64,000 bases of DNA from Persicaria tinctoria (Eukaryota > Streptophyta > Magnoliopsida > Caryophyllales > Polygonaceae). Positions 55,140 through 64,000 of this stretch are shown here, piece by piece. The position numbers were made by a program, and so were the translations under genes. The stretch spans positions 13,043,001-13,107,000 of the forward strand of contig JBANSL010000019.1 of the NCBI GenBank assembly GCA_037127255.1, written 5' to 3'. How positions within the stretch are numbered: position 1 is the stretch's first letter; the number at the start of each line of letters is the position of its first letter. The notes under the pieces are model-generated. The model saw only the letters and a program-made list of their open reading frames with translations, ran no database searches and was not told the DNA's origin.

Positions 55140-58100
55140 ATAGTGATATCGGAGTTTATAAAAAATTAGTGGGGAGCCGAGAGAAAATCTGGGCCTCCAC
55201 TCCTTTGGCAATAGAAAACCCCACCCTAGTGAAAATATAAGCTGCATTATGAGCTCCTATATCATGAGCTTGAGCGAATTTCTGGATCCTCTTTAGAAGG
55301 GCTATAGGGTCTGCCTCAAATTCCCCTAATGTAGAAAAAGAAAAGGGTAAGAACTCATAACCAATTTCTATACACTTATCTTGATACTTGACCCGCTTTC
55401 GACGAGCCGCCTCGGCCACCACCTGTCCAGGAACAAAATCAACTATCCTAGATTGTGTCAAAGGGGATGACCCTGTCAAGTCAACACAAACATCTAGCCC
55501 TTCATCCCACACATAAAGAAGCATGTCCGCAAGACGGATGGGTTTCCCGTATCCCCCACAGAGGCCAATATTAACCTCTTTACCGGCTGAGATCCCAGAA
55601 CGAAAACAACCATTCACCAAAGTGTCACGAACAACATTATGGTGATGTTTAATCCCCACAATACCAGCACACGACACAACATGATCTCCAAAATTGTCTC
55701 CCTCAAATACCCTGGAGCAAGCAGAACAAGGCTCCGAAATGGAAAACAAAGGGATGTCTAATTGATAGCAAAGCACACAACGATACGTCTTACTATTCAT
55801 GGTCTGACCCAGCCCTGAGATAGGGACAGCCCTAAGCCAATCAGCAGCATGGTCTCGACACTGAGAACTCCAAAAAGCCATCTGACTTGGTGATAAGGAA
55901 AAGGTATTCTCTGCATCTTTCGTAATATGTGTGAAATATATGTCTGTTAGTTTATTCATAAGTTTGGGGGCAGCGATCTCACTTGGATTACTCAGAATAT
56001 CAGTCCCTACCTTTGTATTGAAGACATGCACGACGTCATCGAAAGCATAACCAGGTACTATGACATCAGTATGCTGGAGAAGCTTAATCTGCAGGCTAGC
56101 TGATTGCAACCATGAAGCCAGAAAAGCATAAAAGAGGGTGTCACCTGCAGAATAAACACCGAGGCCCTCAAACCTGAAGGGAAACGTTGAGAGCCTCAAT
56201 TGCCAACTGCCAAAACCCGGCCAGGAAGTAGTGATAATACGTTCTAGGAAGCGTTGAAGGGCTAGATCAAACCTAAGTTGAGCAGACTCAAAGGCACGAG
56301 GCGGGCAAGTGCGCAAAGCAAAATAAAGTTTGGAGACCCCGGTACAAGCATGCATCAACAACAGCTCACATAGCGGGTCACCAATCTTAGCAAATGCATC
56401 CATAAGTGCGATCGTTTTGTCCACTCTCTTCATCACAAGCTCGCTACTGAACACAGAACTAACATTGACAGGTCCACCAAGGACCTTAACCCCATGTAGC
56501 GGCCTAGCAATATTAGGTGGAAAAACATCAGCGAGCCTACTCCTCGGATCCTCTCTCGGGCAAAAGATTTCAGTTTTATCGCCATTGAGGTGTAGACCAT
56601 AACTTGGTCCGTCCTCAATAATCATCTGCAAAACCTTCCCAATTACTAGAGTATCTCCAACAATAGTACCGTCATCCAAATACCAAGTCTGAAAACACAC
56701 CTGAAACATATCCCAGAGTTTGCGCACTAATGGATGCAAAACTAAGGCAAAAAGTAAAGGGCCGAGAGGATCCTCTTGCTGCACCCCCTGGCAAGACCGA
56801 AGAGTATGATCATCATAGAACAACCTAGCTGGATGCCTGGATTGGAGTAGCAAAATTCAACCCAACGAGAAATTGCAGGGCAATGGGTCCGGACTTCACC
56901 AATCATAACCTCCCGATCAACCATATTGAAAGCATTTTTAAAGTCCACCAGCAACATAGTAAGACCCTCCTCATTACCGCGCTCTTCAACTAAGTGATTC
57001 GTAGCATGAAGAATGGCCTCACCCCCGCCCGACACTCCCACCCCAAACTGAAAATCATCCAAATAGCCACTCAAGGAATGCCCAATCAAGGAGGCACTAA
57101 CCTTGGAAACCAAACGCCTCCAAATCGTACCCACAGCAATGGGGCGAATACCTCCGCCCGGCTTGACAAGCGGTGTGAGAAGCGCACTAGCAATATTGTA
57201 TTCGCCTAAAACCATAGGACACTTCCCCCTGGGTGATATAGCATCGACTAACTCATCAGAAACAGCAACCGCAGCCCCACTCAAGAAATCCATAAGATGT
57301 TGAGCACGCAAACCATCTCTACCACAAGATGTACCACGAGGAAAACTCTTAATTTTGTCCAAAACCACCTCTGTAGACGAGAATAAGTTATGGTGGCCAA
57401 TTGGATTATTAGGTTTGGACGGCGACGGAGAAAAAGGATGTTTGGCATTTAACTCCTCAAGAGTTGCACTAGAATACGGAGCAATGCCAGAGGAGGAAAG
57501 GACCCTAACAACAGCGGTGTAGTGCCCATCGCCAATCTTCCTCTTACACTACTTGATATTACGCTCAGTCAAATCAAGGTCCTCCTTACCAACCTCGGAC
57601 AAGGGAGGAGAGGGTTCGGCAAGGGTGTCCATAACAAGCTGCATAATAGTGCCCGACTCACTCCACGATTAAATAGCCTTGACTATACATTCCTCCTGCA
57701 ATCGCCGCTTGTTAGCAGATCTGGTCTCCTGGCTACTCATCGGGGAAAAAGTTTTAAGGATACAAACATGCATCACCAACAACCTAATCCACCCTCCGAT
57801 GTCAGTCGGATTTCTAATCATCTTAACAAGAGCTCCTTTCAGCACCCGAGAAAACCCAAGTCGACACTTAGGGGGAATAGATTTCACAGTATACAGCCTC
57901 TTGGAAAATACACAGTCAAGCATATCAACGTTGAAAGTACACTGCTGCCCATCCATCAAACCAGAATCAAGATCAAGTTGCATCGAAGAAGATGTAACCT
58001 GTAGCATAAAGCACAAATCTAACCACACCATCACCACAATCAAGGGGTGCACAAAATCAGAACCACTTCCATGGTGACATTTAGAGTGAAAAGTATGCGT

Positions 58101-58968
58101 TTTGAAACATACTCCACACAACCAAATCCCCATCCTCTTAAAGATAGCTTCAGCCTTAGTGAAAACAAACACGTTAATTAGATGAGATATCATCCCTCGT
58201 CGTAACTTGGGTATCCCTCGAACAGTGACGATCCCTAAGGTGTGTGATCAAGGATGCCTTGGTAAGTCCATGAGCACCACCATCTTGGCACCCATTAAGA
58301 CCCACGGACAAACAATTAAAACGAACCGTCGCAGTCGGCATCGGCAAACAAAAAACCAGGATCCCCGAAAACAATATGCAACGAAGCCAAGCCAAGCGAA
58401 CGCAGCACTAACTAAGCAGGAAAAAAACGCAACACAATTCAACCCAAAAAGGGATGACCACAACAAAAAACAACACCGATCAGACCACCGATCATCAAAC
58501 ACCAAAATCACGGCACACACACTAACACAACACACACTTGGCAACACCGATCAGACCCCCGATCAGACCACTGATCAGACCAAATTCACGGCACCAACCA
58601 ATTCACCACCACCAAAATACACCAAATTCACCAAAATCATTAAACAAAAAACAAGACCACTGATCAGACCACACAGCACACACACAAGCACCGCACACAA
58701 CACCGATCAGACCACAAACGCGACACAATCACCAGCCCGCAAGGCATCACCACCAGCGCTGACAACATCCCCGACAACAGGAGACCAGACGACGCGGAAC
58801 CAGCGGATCAACTAAGAGAGATCGACGGAGGGAGAGAAGGGCAAACCTGGAGATCGACTGAGAGAGATCGCCTGGAGAAGATCAAGGACCTTGAACCACC
58901 GTGGGGATCACCATCGCAGAACACCGGGGTCGCAAAGGCGGGATTGCCGATCGCCGATCGACTGAATA
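55140..58968 (-). pseudogene. LINE remnant: zinc fingers, RT and RLE-like C-terminus
   Basis: Three frames on minus (58395-57669, 57368-56742, 56853-55156) join into one long protein broken by at least one stop (about 57542) and one frameshift (about 56850). N-terminus: Cys/His finger-like 'HLRDRHC' (about 58240) and 'CGVCFKTHTFHSKCHH'. RT core: 'GTSCGRDGLRAQHL', 'GGIRPIAVGTIWRRL', 'DFQFGVGVSGG', 'LLVDFKNAFNMVDR', 'GVQQEDPLGPLLFAL', catalytic 'YLDDGT'. C-terminus: CCHC finger 'CSACSRVFEGDNFGDHVVSC', then 'RLADMLLY' and 'VCVDLTG', which resembles the CCHC plus restriction-enzyme-like endonuclease of R2-type LINEs, not the N-terminal APE endonuclease of L1. The 3' end runs into AAT-rich microsatellite DNA rather than poly(A). 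A GC-rich leader (58400-58968) carries repeated GATCAGACC phrases. The family is widespread in plants as far as I recall; clade not assigned. Confidence 0.75.
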
Positions 58969-58980
58969 AATATTTTTATA

Positions 58981-59216
58981 CTCCCTCCGTTCATTAATAA
59001 GTGTCGTTTGACTTTTCGACACGTTTTTTTAAGAAGCTAAAAACTATATAAAATATTAACTTTTTTATTAATTTTTGTAAATAATTTTAAACTTATAACT
59101 AATATGTATCAAATTATAAAAAAAAAATCATTTAAAAACTTTATATTTTATATAGTTTTTAACACCTTAAAAACGTGCCAAACAGTCAAACATCACTTAT
59201 TTCTGAACGGAGGTAG
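58981..59216. mobile_element. Stowaway MITE
   Basis: Ends CTCCCTCCGTTCATTAATAA and, reversed, CTACCTCCGTTCAGAAATAA. TA duplication at 58979-58980 and 59217-59218. 236 bp. Shares 'GTCGTTTGACTTTT' with the copy at 52556. Confidence 0.9.
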
Positions 59217-59399
59217 TATCTCATAAGAATAAATATTTTTATTTGCATTCTCATTATTATTTTATCACTTATTTGTCTAATAACGAATACAAAATACAAA
59301 GAAAAAAAATCTTTATTTTATTTATTATATAAAAGTATAAAAGTATATAAACCAAAATAAATTACCAAATAATTATTTCTTGGTTGTAACCAAATGTTA

Positions 59400-59702
59400 T
59401 TAGACAAGTACCTTCGCTACGCTAACATCCTAGAATACAAGAGAAAAGGGGACTCCTCCTGACAATGGGCCAAGCTCACTACCCTTATTGCTAAGTTCAA
59501 AACGGGTCTTATCTGGTCAGTAGGAAATGGGAAGTCTATCAAATTCTGGAAGGACAACTGGATATCTACCTCCTCCCTGCAAGCTAGGGAAGACTACCCG
59601 CGGATTGGAAATATAGATGACACCGTCAGTGATTACATCCTGGGAGGGAGATGGTGGAAGGAAAAACTAGTTGCAGAGCAAGCTTTCAACTCACGTAACT
59701 TA
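59400..59702 (+). pseudogene. L1 ORF2 C-terminal fragment, interrupted
   Basis: Frame with one stop reads '..IAKFKTGLIWSVGNGKSI', 'FWKDNWISTSSLQ', '..DDTVSDYILGGRWW'. This is the region after the RT of plant L1 elements (the W..GNG..I.FW.D.W pattern before the zf-RVT domain). The Harbinger MITE 59703-60531 cuts it; 'GCTAGTCAGGGGGCAAGC' after 60534 may be its continuation. Confidence 0.7.
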
Positions 59703-60531
59703 GCGCGTGTTTGGCAAGGGGTTTCAAAAGGTTTTATCGAGTTTCATCAGGTGCCTCAAAAAAAAAAAGCTCCTCGGTGTTTGGCAAACAATTTTGAAGA
59801 GTTGTGGTTGGAGGTTTGAAGAGTTGAAATTCCATAAAAATGGCAGCCCTCCCAAGGTAGGTTTCAGAGGTTTTTTTATCAGGTTTTATTTTTGTTTTCA
59901 CTTTTGCCCCTGAATCACCTCCTCGTCCTTCTGGCTTCCACCATTGCCATCGTCGCTTGAAGCCACCGCCAACCACTACTCTCCACCATTGCCACCGCCG
60001 CCCACTGCTCTCCACCATTGCCACCGCCGCCCACTGCTCTCCACCATTGCCACCGTCGCTTGAAGGCTTGAAGCCACCGACGGAAACGTCTCCACCTTGC
60101 ACATATTTTGCATTATCTGATGGCGGTTTCTTGCTGAATTACAGTCACCTTCTAGTTTCGATTCTTCTTGCGTATTTTGAGGATCTATGTAGTTCAGAAA
60201 TGGAGATTTGAGATGTGGGAGTCGGTGTTGAAAAATCAGGGATATGGTGGTTTATGCACTTGGCATTGGAGCTTGTGGGAGGGATGATGTATTGATGTGA
60301 ATGCAAGTGAGATGATGGGTTGGTGAGTCCCAATTATTAAGGGTATTTCAGTAATTTTATCCACAAATTCATCTCCCAAATCATATAACCATCAAACACC
60401 ATTCAGATTTTTATAAGGTTATTTTAAAAAATAAACTCCACATCCCACACCTCCATAAACTCCATAAATAATATCCACCTCCTAAAAAAACTTCAACTCA
60501 AAAAAAAAAACCTTTTTCACCAAACACGCGC
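59703..60531. mobile_element. Harbinger-like element, TTA target duplication
   Basis: Ends GCGCGTGTTTGGCAAGGGGTTT and, reversed, GCGCGTGTTTGGTGAAAAAGG. TTA at 59700-59702 and 60532-60534. The interior has a GC-rich piece with four 'CTCCACCATTGCCACCG' repeats (59935-60060) and no recognised gene. Confidence 0.8.
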
Positions 60532-60650
60532 TTAGCTAGTCAGGGGGCAAGCTTTTTACAGGTTTTTGTCACTAAAAGTAGTGCGGGAAAATTGAATATC
60601 CACACTCCATTTGCAACGAGGGGATAAATTTTTCTTTTTTTTTAAAAAAA

Positions 60651-61619
60651 GGCGAAACTAATTAAAATAACCCGACCTTTAAGAGTGTGTTAAAAATATA
60701 TCTCAACCTTTCAAGTGTAAGATAAATATCCCGACCCTTAAAGGGGTGTTAAAAATATATCTCAACCTTTCAAATGTAATATAAATATCTCGACCTTTAT
60801 AGGTGATGTTAAATTAATATCTCAAAAAAATTTGTAAAAAAAAAAAAGCTAACAGGACATATGCATGTATGACAAAAAAAAATTAATAAAAAAAACTTTA
60901 AAAAATCTATATAAAATAATTATAGATTTACATATCTTTCGTCTTTTATATTTTATACACACTATTTTCTTATATATAACTCTATATTAAAAACCTTGTT
61001 TTATTAAACCACTTTTCTTTTCTTTTTTTTTTTATCAAGGGAAAGAAATAAATTAATAAAATATAAATATATACAAAAAATGAAATATTTACAATTGTTT
61101 AATATTTTATTTAGATTATTTTTATATTTGAGGGATAACACCCATATTCGTATAATGAACCATTTAACTAATTTCACATTTTTTGGTGAAATTTTAAAAT
61201 AGAAAGAAGAATAGTTAGAATTTTAGTAAATACATTATGTAAAAAAAAATGGGAGAATTGAATTGAACAAAGAAGAATAATATGGAAAATTGAAATATTA
61301 TTAAAGTGTCTTGAATTTTTTTTTTAAATAATAAATGAAAAAACTTGTTTTCTTAAACCCTTCTATTAATTTTTTATATATTTTTTTATTAATTTAGTTT
61401 ATCACATATGTATGCCATGTTAGTTTTTTTTGGTAGAGAATTATTTTATATATTATTTGAACATCACTTATAAAGGTTGATATATTTATCTTACATTTGA
61501 AAGATAGGGATATATTTTTAACATATCTTCAAAGGTCGGGATATTTATCTTACATTTGAAAGGTTGAGATATATTTTTAACAAACCCTTAAAGGTCGGAT
61601 TATTTTAATTAGTTTCGCC
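60651..61619. mobile_element. long-TIR element, MULE-like
   Basis: The left end GGCGAAACTAATTAAAATAA is exactly mirrored at the right (TTATTTTAATTAGTTTCGCC). Arms of about 170 bp contain two or three direct copies of a 'CGACCTTTAA..TATATCTCAACCTTTCAA' unit. Flanks are A-rich on both sides, compatible with a short duplication. The core is AT-rich with no genes. Confidence 0.75.
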
Positions 61620-64000
61620 AAAAAAATAAAAAAACGTGTAGCTGGTGAAAGAGCAAAGAGGCTGGGCTCGGACCGGTCGGTTCACCGTGTTGATCAATTG
61701 AACCCATTTGAAATTGGGCTCCGATAAAAAAAAATTTATAACAATCCAAAAAAGAAAAATCGGCCCAACTTTACAAAGAGCAAATGGGGAGCAGTAAACG
61801 GCCCAAATATGCCGAGGTATATTGAGAATAAATATGTTTAATTATAAAATTAACCCATTAAAATATAAGAATTATAATTCACACAAATTGGAAATTAAGT
61901 TTGACAAAATGATATAGTTGAACTTATAGATATTTCATTATCGGTTTTTTCTTGTGATTCGATCTCAAAACTAACTTTAAGCAAAGACTAAGTCAAAACT
62001 TCAAATTAACTTTCCCCAAATGTAAACTTTTATCAAAATGAACTGTATGAGAGGACTTAATACTCTTTTATGAGTTACGTAGAAAATTCAAAGTCAAAAT
62101 TCATCATATATTGGATTCAATCGCTCATCCCAAATTAAATTAAATTTGTCTTATAAAAGAACTACGGGTGGTTTGATGTCGTTCAAATTAAATACGTAGG
62201 ACAATCGACATAAAGCTAAAGCTCGTCAAGTTCAATTATCAAATCATAAACTAAATCGGTTCTCCGATCTGAAAAGCTTGATTCTCTTCAAATAGATACG
62301 TAGGCAACCAGTTAAAATTCGGGTGTTGACCAAATTACCAAAACCACTCGAATATCGATATTGATATGACTTCATGTTAAAAGGATAACCAAAAAGCGTC
62401 GAACTCAAATTCTAAAAGCTAAATAAATTAAAATATATTGTACAATCTATATATAACTTTAAGTCAGAAGACTTTGATGAGGTGGCGATTAGTCCTTGAA
62501 TTTCGGCAGTTTGGCCAATCAGGTTTTATCTACTCCTTCCCCCTTTCTAATTTTTTTTTCCAGAAAACCCCCTTACTTCTTTCATCCTCGACTGATCGAC
62601 TCCGAGGGTTGAGGTTCCCACCGCCTCTAACTATGGCTGCATCTCCTCCGCCTCCAAGGTTCCCACCTACCGCCTCTCCTCCGAATCCATCTCCTACCGC
62701 CTCTCCTCCGAATCCTTGATTGTCTCTCCTTCTGCCCTTTCTTTCGTCCTCCACGTTCATCCTCCAGGTTCATCTCCTACTCGTTCGAATCCTTGATACC
62801 GGCTCCAGGTTTGTTGCTTATCACACCGAATCCTTAATTTCGGCTCCAGGTTTGTTGCTTATTAGTTCGATTTCGTCGAATCCCTAAATTCCGATCAGAA
62901 ACCCTATGTTCTGGACTTATAATCCGTTTGCTTTTTCGTGTTTTTGTTGTCACTAGGGTTTATGATGGGTTTCAGTTCGGTGTATTGGACTCTCCAAGAT
63001 CTTTTTCCAGAGGTATGTCTGAATTTCGATGATAATATATTCTAGGTCAATAATCAATTCTTCAAGTTGGATTCGGACGATACTTATGAAAGTTCCTTTT
63101 TGGATGGATATCCACTTCACTCCTTTAAAAGTTGAATATGTGTGAAAGACCCGAGTTTTCCATTGATTGCGGTTGTAGGGTACACTCCAATCACTTCTGA
63201 ATTTCTTTCTCAGAGTTCTCTGTTTCCCTGCTGACTATACACTCCAATCACATTTTTTTCCAGAGAAGACAACAGGTAGAAATCCCATTGATTGTGTGAC
63301 TTAGTCTGGAATAAGCAGTTGTAGTCTTTTCTATTCTTCTTCCTTTTATGTTCCGCAGAGAAGAGAACATGCTTTAGGATAGACTATTGTACAATTTTTA
63401 AATTTTGATGTTGGAGGAAAACACGCGTGTCAAAGCTTTTTCTAGATTACTTTCTTGGTTTGTTTATGTTTGCCCTAGAAATTTTGATTGATTGAACGTA
63501 ATAATTCATATGTTGGATGCAAATGCAAGAGTCCTTATTCTTAGGTTGTGCTTGGCTGGGATAAGGAACTGAGAAGATTTGATAGGGAAGGATATGAGAT
63601 CACGGCAATAAATGAATAAAATCTTCCCAAATCTTTCTCAGTTATACACCCTCTTCTAAATTAATTCTATAGAAACTTCTTTCCCTGGTGTTATTTGCTC
63701 TACATCCATCTCGATCTTTGTATTTCTTGTGTTTATGTGTTATATTGCAATTCTTTGCCTACCCTGAGTTAAATTATTTAGAAAACATAATCGAGATGTA
63801 CAATCGGAAATGGCATGGCTTTAACATTTATGTACAATCGGAAATATGGCTTTCTCATTTGTTGATTGTGGAATTGATCGATTTCTGACTCCCACTTTCT
63901 TGATTGTTGTTTTTGGTTTATGAGTTTGCCTACTGCATGGATGTTTTTTGTTATAATTATGCCTTATTTCAAGTTGCTTCTCTGTTTTCCGATTGCATAT
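61620..64000. other. no gene recognised
   Basis: 61800-62430 is AT-rich and unstructured to the eye. 62560-62830 is a CT-rich stretch with Pro-rich frames ('MAASPPPPRFPPTASPP'), followed by intron-like T-rich DNA; it could be the 5' end of a gene running off the window, but no later exon is recognised. Frames after 63600 have no motif. Confidence 0.35.

Noticed and set aside
58207..58815. 202-codon plus frame, Thr/Gln/Asn-rich
   Set aside because: Antisense to the LINE leader; its repetitiveness follows the GATCAGACC repeats, and no domain is seen.

Overview
This window looks like nuclear DNA of a flowering plant, most likely a eudicot. It is AT-rich, its introns have plant splice signals, and it holds a class III peroxidase with the standard three-intron layout. 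It also carries most plant transposon types: Ty1-copia, Ty3-gypsy, L1, Mutator-like (MULE), hAT, CACTA, PIF/Harbinger and Stowaway. Species cannot be told from the sequence. Only two loci read as intact host genes: the peroxidase (39076-40737, minus) and a four-exon conserved plant gene of unknown function with a PDZ-like segment (49583-54344, minus). Nearly everything else is transposon sequence, much of it nested.

Layout. 0.5-2.0 kb: an element whose inverted ends begin with tRNA-like sequences. 3.6-4.8 kb: a truncated L1 with a 15-bp target duplication. 5.6-7.05 kb: a foldback element split by a hAT element. 8.7-12.1 kb: a TIR element holding a MULE (with a J-domain exon fragment and a minisatellite) and a gypsy-like LTR fragment. 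12.5-16.0 kb: a broken, 5'-truncated copia element. 16.2-16.8 kb: a MITE inside a (TA)n tract. 18.0-20.4 kb: a second element with tRNA-like ends and tandem arrays. 22.2-33.6 kb: three TIR elements (A, B, C) laid end to end and separated only by (TA)n tracts. Element A carries DMS3-like and D14/KAI2-like fragments and a nested tRNA-ended element. 33.8-37.05 kb: a long-TIR MULE-like element with PICKLE-like and H2A.Z-like exon fragments and more tRNA-like units. 37.4-38.7 kb: a Harbinger-like element and a palindrome-rich MULE MITE. 39.1-40.9 kb: the peroxidase. 41.4-45.9 kb: a CACTA element. 46.9-49.1 kb: a Stowaway and a hAT element. 49.6-54.5 kb: the PDZ-like gene, with transposons in its introns. 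54.6-55.0 kb: a MULE MITE. 55.1-59.0 kb: a decayed LINE whose C-terminus looks like a restriction-enzyme-like endonuclease. 59.0-61.6 kb: a Stowaway, an L1 fragment split by a Harbinger MITE, and a further long-TIR element.

Two signals stand out. (1) A family of elements whose inverted termini are tRNA-like cloverleaves with A and B boxes, enclosing 21-22 bp tandem arrays; ten full or partial tRNA-like units occur here, plus one of a different type. (2) DNA transposons that carry fragments of chromatin and silencing genes: DMS3 (RNA-directed DNA methylation), PICKLE/CHD3 and H2A.Z. All gene names rest on recognising short peptides by eye. No alignment was run.
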